Assembly: GCF_040412425.1 (NCBI RefSeq)
Contig: NC_089742.1
Location: 71,636,506-71,700,505, forward strand
Direction of reading: 5' to 3'
DNA length: 64,000 nucleotides
Source of the DNA: Macrobrachium rosenbergii
Lineage: Eukaryota > Arthropoda > Malacostraca > Decapoda > Palaemonidae
In this document: positions 15,066 through 25,530 of the stretch, in pieces
Numbering within the stretch: position 1 is the first letter of the stretch
Layout of the letters: each line of letters opens with the position of its first letter
Position numbers and translations under genes: made by a program
The notes under the pieces: model-generated
What the model was told of the DNA's origin: nothing
Database searches by the model: none
Seen by the model: the letters and a program-made list of their open reading frames with translations, nothing else

Positions 15066-15640
15066 ATAAGTAGGGGAAAAGGTGCCATTTGGCGTCCTGG
15101 CATCCTGAACATTTGGTGTCCCCAAGAAAGGGTGTCATTTGGCGTCCTCAATTATTATTTATTTTATTTTTATATTTTTGCTGAAGAAAATAACATGCAA
15201 TTTTATTTTTATATTTTTGCTTTCGAAAATAACATGCATATATAAAAAAATTATGTAGTAAAAAGGGAAAAAGGTGCCATTTGGCATCCTGGCGTCCTGA
15301 ACATTTGGCATCCTCAAGAAAGGGTGTCATTTGGCGTCCTCAATTATTATTTATTTTATTTTTATATTTTTGCTGAAGGAAATAACACGCAATTTTATTT
15401 TTATATTTTTGCTTTCGAAAATAACATGCATATATAAAAAAAATTATGTAGTAAGTAGGGGAAAAGGTGCTATTTGGCGTCCTCAAGAAAGGGTGTCATT
15501 TGGCGTCCTCAATTATTATTTATTTTATTTTTATATTTTTGCTGAAGAAAATAGCTTGCAATTTTATTTTTATATTTTTGCTTTTGAAAATAACATGCAT
15601 ATATAAAAAAATTATGTATTAAGTAGGGGAAAAGGCCCCT
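15066..15640 (+). repeat. tandem repeat, three units of about 165-195 bp
   Basis: Each unit runs GTAGGGGAAAAGGTGCC, CATTTGGCGTCCT (once or twice), two TTTTATTTTTATATTTTTGC blocks and ends in an A-run with ATTATGTAGTAA. Units start at about 15069, 15257 and 15454; the third lacks part of the GCGTCCT segment. The similar short open frames ending in LHNFFIYACYF or ENNMHI are the repeat in translation. Confidence 0.85.
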
Positions 15641-16490
15641 GAACTGATATGAGAGAGACCCACTGCGTGACTCATCAACTGCCGCATGACTGATGAGTTG
15701 ACTCAATATAAACTATCTGTTATTAATCCCACTTTATCGATAAGAGTCTGATTAGGAGGAGGAGACACCTTGCCGAACAGATCTGAACTGATATTAGAGA
15801 GACCCACTGCGTGACTCAACCACAGCTGTTTGACTGATAAGAGCTGAACCGTTATAAACTAACTGTTATTAATCCCACTCTATCGATAAGAGTCTGATTA
15901 GGTATCCGCTGCTGATATGATTCACACCCACTGCATGACTCATGAACAGGTGTATCACTGATAAGAGCTGAAGCGTTATAAACTATCTGTTATTAATCCC
16001 ACTCTGTCGATTAGTCTGATTAGGTATCTGCTACTGATATGATTTAGACCAGTGGTTCTCAACCTTTTTGTTACCACGCCCCCTCTAAGAGTTGGTCCTT
16101 CCCTCCACGCCCCCCTTGCATCTATGAGTAAAATTCCCTCCCAGATTAGGAGGAAAATAAAAAAAAAAGAGAAAGAGAAGGAGTTTCGAGGGACAGGGAG
16201 TGAGGTAAATAATTACAAACTAATGGTAAGCCTAGCGAGTCTAACTAGAGTGGTAGACTATAGGAAACTAACGTTAAAAGGCGATACTTTTTAATTTTTT
16301 TTATAAACTTCTGGATATTAGTTCCTCACTCTTGTTAAGAAAATAACGAATATAATTCTAGAATTTTAAATTTTCCCAGGCCTCGCGCCTCCTGGAAATG
16401 CTGACGCCCCTAGGGGCGCGCCCCAGGTTGAGAACCACTGATTTAGACCCACCGCATGACTCATGAACGGCTGTATGACTTCATACGGAC
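15641..16490 (+). repeat. tandem repeat, four units of 122-145 bp, interrupted
   Basis: Shared blocks are CTGATATGA, ACCCACTGCRTGACTCA, TTATAAACTAWCTGTTATTAATCCCAC and GTCTGATTAGG. Units start near 15640, 15785, 15910 and 16031; the fourth is split by the MITE at 16050-16440 and resumes at 16441. Confidence 0.8.
16050..16440. mobile_element. hAT-type MITE with perfect 8-bp target duplication
   Basis: A 391-bp element with 16-bp terminal inverted repeats CAGTGGTTCTCAACCT, flanked by ATTTAGAC at 16042-16049 and 16441-16448. The terminal sequence and 8-bp duplication are characteristic of hAT (Charlie/MER5-like) elements. Inside there is no transposase, only A-rich and G/C-rich sequence, so it is non-autonomous. 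Removing it restores the host tandem-repeat unit. Confidence 0.93.
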
Positions 16491-17145
16491 ATTACAATGT
16501 ACAGCTCTCTGAGATATACAGCTCTAACTCTCCACCCAATTGTTAAAAGTCACATGTTTTAACACGCTCTCGATTACGCTCACTGTCAGTGTCACTTAAC
16601 CTATGTATGGGATAATAAAAAGCGATTCTACCTATCCACTCATTTTATTAGATAAAAGCGGTATACATTAACAAGTACATGAATCTGGGGTTCTCCCACA
16701 CACATTCCAATACAATACCACCACGAGTTGTTATAACCAACCTTAAACCTCTAAATAATTTTACAATAAATAACCATAGGCTTCCAAATCTAGTATGTCG
16801 TACAGCCTGACTTTCCTCTCCCTTCCTCTTCTTCTCCCCCTCTTCCGTTAGTGTTCTGTGTAGAAGAACTCGTCTTCCTCCTCCTCCTCCTCCTCCTCCT
16901 CGACCATTCATCCTAAGGAAGAAAAATAAAATGTCTTAGAAAAACCGAACGTCTCCAAAATTAATTATGTGATGTATATTAGCAACGTTTTTTAAAAATG
17001 GAATTAATCATTACCTTTTATTTAAAGAATGCACGCACTCCTTGTATGTAAGAGCTCGTTTAACACCCGAACTCCAGTGTGAACACCGCACCCTCTTGAA
17101 AAATTTGAAATAGTATTCCGTCACCCACCTGTCATTACTTTTCAA
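16491..17145. other. No gene recognised; (TCC)n at about 16875-16901
   Basis: AT-rich sequence with a short TCC trinucleotide run. The glycine-rich open frame across it is an artefact of the trinucleotide repeat. Confidence 0.5.
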
Positions 17146-17149
17146 ATGG

Positions 17150-18522
17150 TGTGAAGGTGGCCGACCTGTTGGTATATGTCCTCTTGCAGGGGGTGAACTT
17201 CGCGACGATTTCGCGAAGCCTCTGGACCGATGGGTTGTGGCGATCCTCTGTCACTAGCTTGCCTGGGACCACAAGGGGGCAGTTCTCAACCCGAGGAGGA
17301 CCCACGGCAGCTGGTACTTCCAGTCCTCGGCAGTACAGCGGGCCATAAGGGACGCCTTCAGGAACCTGTGAAAACGCTCAACCAAGCCGTTGGCGGCTGG
17401 GTTGTAGGCCGTGGTGGTGTGATGAGCTGTCCCCAGCAGCTGGGCCAGGGCGGACCACAATTCGGACAGGAAGGCAGGGCCCCTGTCGGTTGTGATGTGG
17501 TCAGGGACGCTGAAGCCGCTGATCCAGCTGGAGAGCAGGGCACCGGCGCAGGCGCTGGCGGTGGCTTCTTGCATTGGCGTGGCTTCGGGCCACCTTGTTG
17601 AGCGGTCTACCACCGTCAGGAGATATCTGGACCTGCCTGACGGGGGAAGGGGCCTGACGACGTCAGTGTGTACATGGCCGAAACGCCGCCCTGGCTGTGG
17701 GAACTCGCCTACCCCGGATTCGGTGTGCCGCCCACTTTGCTGGTTTGGCAATGCAGGCACTGTCTCACTCAGGTCCTCGCATCCTGCACTCCGTGCCAGA
17801 CGAACTTCTCTGACAGCAGCTTGGCTGTCGTCCTGCCGGAGGGGTGTAACAGGCCGTGGATGATGTTGACTACCTGGCGGCGGCAGGAGGCTGGCACTAG
17901 GGGGTGGGGCTGACTGGTGCTGATGTCGCAGAGGAGATTTGGGCTCCCGGGGGCGAGGGGCACGTCCCTCCACTTTAGGGACATGATGGCGGTGCGGTAG
18001 GCTGGGGTCTCTGGGTTGGCGGCCTGCTCCCTGGCGAGGTCTTCATAGTTGATTCCCAACTGCACCGCGTTCAGCTTGACTCTGGAGAGGGCGTCTGCCA
18101 CAGGGTTCTTCCTGCCGGGGAGGTCCTTGGCGGGCCGAACTTAGATGCCGCTGCTGCCTGGAGGACCACGCGTCCCCTTGCTTTGTGAAGGCGTGGACCA
18201 GCGGTTGGTGGTCCGTATAGATTGTGAAGGGCGTGCCCTCCAGGAGGAACTTGAAGTGCCGGACTGCACGGTACACTGCACAGAGTTCCCTGTCGAAGGT
18301 GCTGTAGCGGGCCTCTGCGGGGTTGAACTTCTTGCTGAAGAAGGCGATGGGCTGGGGAGCTCCGTTGATGACCTGCTCCAGGACAGCACCACAGGCAACA
18401 TTGCTGGCGTCCGTTGTCAGCTGGAGGGGGATGCTGGGATCCTGGTGGGCCAAGGCGGTTGCCTCGGCGAGGGCAGCCTTCGTCAGGGAGAAGGCCTGCT
18501 GCTGGCTGGGTCCCCACAACAA
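17150..18522 (-). pseudogene. pol: Gypsy-2 RNase H and integrase
   Basis: RNase H is open from 18522 to about 18140, with LTTDASNVACGAVLEQVI and FDRELCAVYRAVRHFKFLL. It shifts frame near 18140, and the next segment (from 18101) starts ADALSRVKLNAVQLGINYEDLA. Integrase keeps part of its zinc domain (HGLLHPSGRTT, a later CxxC) and the catalytic core: HTDVV, TDRGPAF and NPAANGLVERFHR supply the D, D and E. It then runs ...LPWVLLGLRTAP before a frameshift at about 17260 and the KFTPCKRTY tail. The catalytic triad looks intact, but frameshifts separate the domains. Integrase would insert the cDNA into the chromosome. Confidence 0.85.
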
Positions 18523-19577
18523 GGATTTTGGTCAGCCTTTCAGGATCTCCGTCAAAGGGGCCATGGTGTGTGCGATCCCGGGGATGAACCTCCTGTAGTA
18601 GTTCACCATCCCGAGAAATTCTTGGACGGCCTTGACGGAGGTGGGGATGGGGAACCTGGTGACAGCTGCGACCTTGGATGTGAGCGGACGGACGCCATCT
18701 GGGGATACCTCGTGGCCCAGGAAGTCGGCCTTCTGTACGCCGAAGGTGCATTTGTCAAAACGTACGACAAGGCTGTTCTGCAGGCACTGCAGGACTGCCC
18801 GGAAGTGTTTCTGGTGCTCCTTGTGGGACCTGGAAAATATAAGGATATCATCTACGTAGCAGACGCAGAACTTTAGGTCACCCAGGATGCTGTCCATGAG
18901 CCACTGGAAAGTCGCCCCAGCGTTCCTCAGGCCAAATGTAGAGAAGGCGAAGACGTAGGACCAAAAGGCGTGATGATGGCAGTCTTTGGTATGTCCTCTG
19001 GCGCGACCGGTATCTGAAAATAGGATTTCAAGAGATCCAACTTAGTAAATATTTTGGCCCTGTGGAAGGAAGCTGTGAGGTCCTGCAAGTTCGGCAGGGG
19101 ATAATGGTCAGGTTCCGTTGCCAGGTTGAGCCACCTGTAGTCGCCGCAGGAGTCTGTATCGAGGAGGCGTTTCCGACCAACGTCGACTGCCAGCCCGAAG
19201 TGCGCCAGGAAATCCGCACCCAGGAGCAGGGTCCTAACGTCCGCGACGATGAAGTCCCAGGAGTACCTCCGGCCAAGGATGGAGATCGACAGGGGCCTGG
19301 TTCCGTAGGAGAGGATGGGGGACCTGTTGGCGGCCGTCAGGGAGGCAGCCGGGTCCGGTTCCCACTTGCTGTCCTCTCTAGATGCCGGAAAGATTGATCC
19401 AACGGCCCCCGTGTCGACCAGCATCATCCTGCCGGAGACGGTGTCGCGGACATAGAAGCCTGCTGGTTCTGGGCCCCTGGGTTCTTCTGCTGCCATGGCG
19501 GCCTGTCCTGCTGGTCGCCGCCTCCCCCGTTTTTTGAACGGGCGAATGAACAGGGCCAGGCATGCAGTTCCGGGCAT
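18523..19577 (-). pseudogene. pol: Gypsy-2 protease and reverse transcriptase, internally deleted
   Basis: The frame from 19577 carries the retropepsin motif VDTGA (19418-19404) and LLLGADFLAHFGLAVDVG. It then passes, without a stop, from KRLLDTDSC directly into GDYRWLNL of reverse transcriptase. In Gypsy-1 about 320 bases separate these blocks, so the reverse transcriptase N-terminal part is deleted in frame. After LLKSYFQIPVAPEDIPKTAI the frame shifts near 18950. The palm resumes with the catalytic YVDD (18858-18847), LGHEVSPDGVRP and YYRRFIPGIAHTMAPLT. The active-site Asp pair is intact, but the enzyme lacks its N-terminus. Confidence 0.87.
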
Positions 19578-20405
19578 CCTTGCCGAACCGCCTGTGGTAG
19601 TGGCAAAGACCCAGGGAATTCCATCTGTTGGGAGGCGCTGGGCGCCTCCTGGTGACGGCGTTGACCTCTTCCTCTGTGCCCTCCTCTTGCTGGATGGTGC
19701 TGACTGGGAGTGTGGGCGCTGGTACCCGCTTTGTTGCCTTCACGGAGTCCGTCAAGTGCTGTGCTGAGCAGATCAGGTCTTCGAGGGGCATCGCGTAGGG
19801 CTCCGGGATTTGTGTGCAAACCTCCGGGAGGAGCTGATGGAGGAGGATCTCCCGCGACAGGCTTATTTCGCGCTTCTTATTACTGCCATTGGTGTCTGGG
19901 ATGTGAGGAGGTTTCGGATCATGCCCCATGACTCCATGATGCTCTGCTCCTGCTGCGGGTTGGTGGCGAGGTCGTGGGCGCAGGCGGCCTGCTCGGCAAC
20001 CAGCAGGGAGCATGTCTCGAGGAGGGTTTTCTTCAGGAGGTGGTAGGTAAGGGGGCATGTGTCAGACACCCACAGGACGAGCTTACTGTAGATCTCCTCC
20101 GGCAGGGCATTGAGTACTATATCTGCCTGCAGCACCTCGTTGTTAAGTTCCGCAATCCTGAACTGGCTCTCGACCCTGTAGAGCCACGCCGACGGATTCC
20201 CCTGCATAAACGGCGGCAGCTTTATGGACAGGGCGGCCCTGGATTGGCCCACCGGGCTGGGGAGAGTGTGGGGCGCAGGCAGGGGTGTGGAGGAGCATGA
20301 GAGCCTCGGCGTGGGGATGGGCGCGGGTGATATGGGAGGGAGGTAGACCTCCGAATCCATGAGGTCAGCGGTTAATTGAACGAGGGAAGGGATGTCCGCG
20401 TCCAT
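19578..20405 (-). pseudogene. gag: Gypsy-2 gag and nucleocapsid
   Basis: An ATG at 20405-20403 opens MDADIPSLVQLTADLM, then a proline-rich stretch and the capsid block KLPPFMQGNPSAWLYRVESQ. The first frame ends at 19863. A second overlapping frame (from about 20058) continues REISLSREILLHQLLPEV and reaches the nucleocapsid motif CHYHRRFGKDARNC, a CxxH...C knuckle like that of Gypsy-1. A frameshift of the T/A-rich stretch near 19880 separates them. The start is well placed, about 225 bases after the primer-binding site. Confidence 0.82.
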
Positions 20406-20630
20406 ACTGGCTCTTTGCCCTCTTATATGGAGTAGGGTACTCGCGTCAAAACGGACTTAGGAGCGCGCTGTGTGAGTCCGCTAATGACGCTGGTGATTTT
20501 GCCGACAAGAGCCAGCACACCCATACGCTGGTTCAGTGCCGTGATTAGTCCGCTAAGGGCGTGAGTAAGCTCCTGAAGCCAAGACTGAGTCGCAGTATAG
20601 GTCTGCTAATGGCTTCGGGAACCACTCCGG

Positions 20631-20638
20631 GGTCACCA
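20631..20638 (-). other. primer-binding site of Gypsy-2
   Basis: On the minus strand TGGTGACC, continuing CCGGAG, follows the LTR-like sequence that ends CACCTCTTATAG. Confidence 0.6.
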
Positions 20639-20955
20639 CTATAAGAGGTGCAAAAGAAACGAATAGGTAAAAGTGAACTGCTGATTTATTCACGGTCCAG
20701 GCGGTTTATATAGCGGCCGACTGGCTTTGAGCCGCGGAAGACATGGAAGCAAGGGTGACCTGAGGTCGATAAATAATAAATAAATACAGCGAACGAGTAC
20801 AATTTACAATGTAAAAATAGACAGAATTAAAGTTGAATTCAATCTTGATGCCTGCGAAAGAAGAAATACACGGTACATAATTGATGGACAGATAAATAAT
20901 TACATACACAGTTTAAACGATTGAATTTACGTGACCTGGCCTGTCAAGTGTGACG
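20639..20955 (-). repeat. probable 5' LTR of Gypsy-2 (right end approximate)
   Basis: On the minus strand this carries TATATAAA (20712-20705) and AATAAA (20690-20685), then the LTR end and primer-binding site. The outer end is not defined because the 3' LTR is lost; TGACAGGCC near 20945 is a possible start. Confidence 0.55.
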
Positions 20956-21057
20956 AATTGTAGGTACAAAGAAAATGAGCTGTCATCAAAGAAAACTTGC
21001 TCAGCACGGACTTTACCAACAACATGATCAGCAGAGACTGTACAACATGACTTTACA

Positions 21058-21797
21058 CACCCACTCCATTACCTGGCGCTTCATGAAGTCACCCACATGT
21101 TGCCTGCGCCGTCGGCGCCCCTACATCCTACCACGTGGAAGATCAACACCTTCACCCTTGTGAATCAGGAGTCAACCACGTGCCGCCTTCTTCCCTGGAA
21201 CCACTTCTCTCTTACGGTAAAGTGCTCTGTAAAGACATCCATTCAGTCTCGCTTTGCCCTCATAGAACTTACTTAATTTGAGTGCCAGTAATCACAGAAT
21301 ATTTTGTTCAATTCCACCCGTGCTATTCGAGTGTCTGCTCTCAGTGCTAATCCATTATTAACTCGTCGAAACCCCATTGGCACCCTCAGTGCAGCTTCGA
21401 TTCATCATCCTTTTGTCTATTTCCATTACTGGCGTATAATCTGTGTATCTCTCATTTCAGAGGGACCCTAAATCGTGGAATCATCTCGGACTGTCCCTGG
21501 AATCCCTAGTTTCATTCATCCCATAGGAATCCCGTTCAGGATCAATAATTTAATTGCATTTCTCCTTCCCATACTAATGTCTTTGTGTAAATATACTCCT
21601 TTTAGTTCACCCACGTGTTATGTGATATTTCCTGTCTGAAGTAAGAGCCTTACACTTATATGAAATTCCCCCTTTTCTCTTGTTTTATGTTTCACTGGAC
21701 CCACAAGGTCAGAATCGCAAGGCTAAATTATCTGTAAATTTTGCTACCTGTCTCATAGAAACTATCTCAAAACCAGATTGTCCAGTAAAAACATAAA
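21058..21797 (+). repeat. 5' LTR of LTR-3 (truncated on its left)
   Basis: It matches 27758-28498 over its whole length with scattered substitutions. It starts at CACCCACTCCATTACCTGG and ends at GTAAAAACATAAA. The U3 promoter part seen in the 3' copy is missing. Confidence 0.85.
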
Positions 21798-21799
21798 AA

Positions 21800-21807
21800 T
21801 GGCGACC
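21800..21807 (+). other. primer-binding site of LTR-3
   Basis: TGGCGACC begins three bases after the end of the repeat shared with the 3' LTR, which is the diagnostic position. Confidence 0.65.
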
Positions 21808-22787
21808 TTTTGCCTTAGATTCTTGTTTTAGCGGCTGCATCCCCCCCTTGTTTTTCTGCTTTTGTTTGGGTTTGCATGTGCCAAATCAGCAATTAGTAAA
21901 GCTACACTGGGTACGAGACAATTACGAACCTTTTGTGTAAAACCAGCACACAGATCCAGAAATTCCACGTAAGTTGTGTTTATTTTAGCATAGGAATTTT
22001 TAAAGACGTGACTGAGCCTAGGGAAAAAATACTAGGGACACATGCCAAAAAAAAAAAACGAGAACCGCCGAAATTTAGATTTTGAAAGCCTCTGCATGCG
22101 GCTCGCATGACCATGATAGGATATTTAGGTATTAACCATTTCGAGGAATAGTGCTATAGTTCCTCGAAAATCACGCCCATTTCGTTATCGCAAAATCTAG
22201 TTAGGTGCGTATTCACATTTCTCCTACGTGGAACAAAAGTCAGCTTGAATCGCTGATTTTCTCTCTCTCTCTCTTGTATAGCGAAGGTAAAGTTCCAGAT
22301 AGACAAATAGACTGAGTGGTAGGCAAGCGTGAAATTGATTTAGGTTCCCAAAATTTTCCTTTTTTTTCCCACACAATTCGCATTGAGGAAAACTACAGTC
22401 TGTGCTTTATAAACATTCCCCATTCCTTCGTCGCTAGGGTGGAAGCCATACCACCCCATCCAGTGTCTAAAAATAGCGACCTTACTCACCCCTATCGCCC
22501 CCCCCCATCTTACCATCCATTCATTGTTAGGATTTGTTTGTTTAATTTTCCCTTGTTTTACCTCGGGCTCGTTCCAGCAAAATTTTTTTTTCTTCTTTTC
22601 TGGTTTGTTTTGTTTGTTTGTTTGGGGTTATCCTTTTTGTGTGTGCGTCGTCTGCTCATTGAATTAGGGGCCTTTATCATTTCAATATTCTTTGCTTACA
22701 AAAGGAAACTTCTCCCGCAAGTCCATAAATTTAAAACTTGCGCTCTCGCTAATCAAACCTCATCTGTGCGGGAATTCTCCTAGGGAG
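21808..22787 (+). other. leader of LTR-3, noncoding
   Basis: Untranslated region between primer-binding site and minisatellite. The 155-codon frame at 22316-22783 is hydrophobic and T-rich, without a motif, and runs into the repeat; I do not call it coding. Confidence 0.5.
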
Positions 22788-23660
22788 CCAATATATTTCC
22801 AATCCAGTCCCCAATCAGCCCGCTTCGTCGGTAATTTGGTGAGACCAATCTATTTCCAATCCAGTCCCCAATCAGCCCGCTTCGTCGGTAATTTGGGAGA
22901 CCAATCCATTTCCAATCCAGTCCCCAATCAGCCCGCCTCGTTAGTAATTTGGGAGACAAAAGTCATTTCCAATCCAGTCCCCAATCAGCCCGCCTCGTTG
23001 GTACTTTGGTGAGACCAATCCAGTCCCCAATCAGCTCGCCTCGTCGGTAATTTGGGAGACCAAGTCGTTTCCAATCAAGTCCCCAATCAGCCCGCCTCGT
23101 AGGTAATTTGGTGAGACCAAGTTATTTCCAATCCAGTCCCCAATCAGCCCGCTTCGTCGGTAATTTGGTGAGACCAAGTTATTTCGAATCCAGTCCCCAG
23201 TCAGCCCGCTTCGTCGGTAATTTGGTGAGACCAATTAATTTCCAATCCAGTCCCCAATCAGCCCCCATTCGTCAACCCAATTTTGGTAATTTGGTGAGAC
23301 CAACCCATTTCCAATCCAGTCCCCAATCAGCCCGCCTCGTCGGTAACTTGGTGAGACCAATCCATTCCAATCATCGTCCCCAAGTCAGCCCGTTTTGTCG
23401 GTACCTTGGGAGACCAATCATTTGCTAAATATCGTCCCCAATCAGCCCGCTTCGTCGGTAAATCGGGAGACCTATATATTCCAACCTCGTCCCCAAGTCA
23501 GCCCGTTTTGTCGGTACCTTAGGAGACCAATCATTTATTAATCATCGTCCCCCCAATCAGCCCACTTCGTCGGTAAATAGAGAGACCCATCATTTGCTAA
23601 TCATCGTTCCCAACCAAACCCGTTTTGTTGGTACCTTGGGAGACCAAAGAATTCCAATTC
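22788..23660 (+). repeat. 57-bp minisatellite, about 15 units, in LTR-3 leader
   Basis: Each unit has the form TTTCCAATCCAGTCCCCAAT then CAGCCCGCYTCGTCGGTAAT and TTGGKGAGACCAATC. Most units are 56-58 bases; one short unit sits near 23023 and later units (after about 23360) are more diverged. Because 57 is a multiple of three, repeating frames of 100 codons stay open on both strands; I treat them as artefacts. Confidence 0.9.
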
Positions 23661-23817
23661 CTAAAGGTTTGAAAACCCTTCATACCATAAAGTCTCCGAC
23701 AACCACTCTTAAAAATTTGTGTGCATCTATTATACCCGGACAACTCCTTCCTAGGCTCAGGAATTTTTTTTTTTTTTTTTTTTTTTTTGTATTACTTGAG
23801 TCCACCCCACCTGTAAA

Positions 23818-24906
23818 ATGTTGGCAAGATCTCAGCAGAGCGAGGATTTCAAGTTCTTCATGTCCTCCAGGAAGGAACTTGGCCTTTCCGGGAAAGAACT
23901 AAAAGACTGGGTACAGGAGAGGATGGACACGATAAAGGCAGAAAGGGAGGCCCTAGAGAGAAGAGAGGAGGCAGAAAGAAAAGAAAAGGAGGCCGAAAGG
24001 AGGCCCTAGAGAGAAGAGAGGAGGCAGAAAGAGTAGAGAATGAGAAAAAGCGCACCCATGAACTCCAGATGCTGGCACAATGTGGCACTCCCCCCACCTC
24101 CCGCCTCGGGGATGAGCGCCCTCAGCCAGGCCCGTTCGTTCGTGCCCAAATGGACCAAAGCTGAACCGGAAGTATTGCTCGACAGAGCCAAGAAGGTCCT
24201 GGAATGTTGCACCCTCTCCCCTGCTGAACTCTCCCTAGTAGTAACTAAATTCCTCGGTGGGAAGGCAATGATTGCCTACAACGCCCTACCTGAGGCCAAC
24301 CAAGAGGACTGGGACGTCATGCGCCAAACCATTACCAAGGCATATGAGATAACCCCTGAACACTGGAGGAGGCGCTGGAGAGGGCAAGTCAAGGAAGTTG
24401 GCCAAACTTGGGCAGATGGGGCTTACCAGTCGGAGCGCACCCATGCGAAGTGGTTCGAGTCTGTGGTGGTCAAGACCCTTGCAGACTCCATAGAGCAAAT
24501 GAAAATAGAGCATTTCTTGCTCTACGCGCCTCCGGCCCTCGCCACGCACATAGGGGAGAAGGAGCCTAGGACGTTGGTTGAATGCTGTCACATCGCTGAC
24601 TCCTGGGATAACCATCACCCCCAGGAGAGCACCCTGCAGTGCAGAATTTGTCTACCCACCTGCCTTTCAGGTGCCACTCCGCCAAAGAATGGGCAATCAC
24701 AGAAACCTGTTGTATGCGGGTTCTGTAGGAAGATCAGGCATTCCAAAGAGCAATGCCGAAATAAACCAGCAGTGCCTCTTTCTCCTGGAAAACCACCTAA
24801 TAAGTCGCCTGCGCCCTCGACAGGGGCAGTGCGAAGAGATTTCAGCCAAACCTTTTGCATGGCATGCAAGGTTTATGGCCACTCTCTCATGGGCAAAATG
24901 CCCTAG
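23818..24906 (+). pseudogene. gag: LTR-3 gag (capsid and CCHC nucleocapsid), frameshifted
   Basis: An ATG at 23818 opens MLARSQQSEDFKFFMSSRKE, followed by a highly charged coiled-coil-like segment (ERREEAERKEKEAE) ending in a stop at 24007-24009. A second frame from 24040 carries the capsid domain: MSALSQARSFVPKWTKAEPE, LSLVVTKFLGGKAMIAYNAL, and YEITPEHWRRRWRGQ, resembling the SCAN/retroviral capsid C-terminal fold. A zinc knuckle CGFCRKIRHSKEQC (CX2CX4HX4C) and a second CMACKVYGH lie near the C-terminus. A direct repeat of GAGAGAAGAGAGGAGGCAGA near 23955-24030 looks like the cause of the frame change. Gag would build particles; its presence without polymerase suggests mobilisation in trans. 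Confidence 0.72.
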
Positions 24907-25530
24907 AAATAATAAGTCCAGTACTCCTGCCGTGGCCCTGGCAGTTACAAATCCCGAGTCCTTAGGCCCTCCAGCCGAGGGTCCCATATATGTGGCACCT
25001 CCTCGAGGTAGCTACCCAGCATGCCAGGTCAAGGCATTTGATGACTGGCGCACAAATTTCCCTCATAAGGAAAGACAAAGTTCCCTATGGAGCTATCATT
25101 AACTGACACAAACTCGTCACAATTGAGGGTATCAGTGAATTTAAAATGATACTCCCTACTGTTCAATTGAGAGTCACAAGACCTCATAAATCTAAAATTT
25201 GCAACCTGGCAGTAGCAAGCTATCTTCCCAGAGGTTATGGCATCCTCCTGGGACAGGACTTCCAGTCCCCATTTAAGTTACCGCAATCACTGCCAGTGCC
25301 AGGGCCCCAATCAGATCTTCCTCCAGAAGATTCCAAAATCGATTCCAAATCTCTGATAGTGCCACTTGCATGCACTGAGCCATGCCAAGCTCCGTCCGTT
25401 ACAGACAATGAGCAAATTCCAAGGCAAATAATAGTGCCTGCCCCTGCCTTAGTGCCAGCACCAGAGCACGCCCCCGATCTCCATTCAAGAGATCCCAATA
25501 AGGACCCCCTCTCTTCTCCCGGCCGGTAAG
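24907..25530 (+). pseudogene. pro: LTR-3 aspartic protease remnant
   Basis: The retropepsin active site is recognisable at 25036-25055, but one extra base falls inside it: the frame before reads ...KAFD and the frame after reads TGAQISLI. Downstream the same second frame has a TGA at 25103-25105. It then continues through VTIEGISEFKMILPTVQLRV and ends with GYGILLGQDF, the typical C-terminal block (ILLGxDF) of Ty3/Gypsy proteases. The rest is proline-rich and has no further enzyme motif. The enzyme would process gag; this copy cannot. Confidence 0.6.

Larger units (their letters stand above)
17150..20955 (-). mobile_element. Ty3/Gypsy LTR retrotransposon, minus strand, 3'-truncated (Gypsy-2)
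   Basis: Reading from right to left: LTR-like sequence, primer-binding site, gag, zinc knuckle, protease, reverse transcriptase, RNase H, integrase. The last recognisable coding is the integrase tail block IVAKFTPCKRTYTNRSATFTP, ending near 17150; no 3' LTR follows. The domains match Gypsy-1 closely in order and motif. GC content is clearly higher than in the neighbouring DNA. Several frameshifts and a deletion at the protease/reverse transcriptase boundary show it is inactive. Confidence 0.9.

Noticed and set aside
22692..23428. Repetitive open frames on both strands over the 57-bp array
   Set aside because: Open only because the unit length is a multiple of three; no start context or conserved product.
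22788..23660. CRISPR-like regular repeat
   Set aside because: The units are contiguous with no unique spacers, in a eukaryotic retroelement leader.
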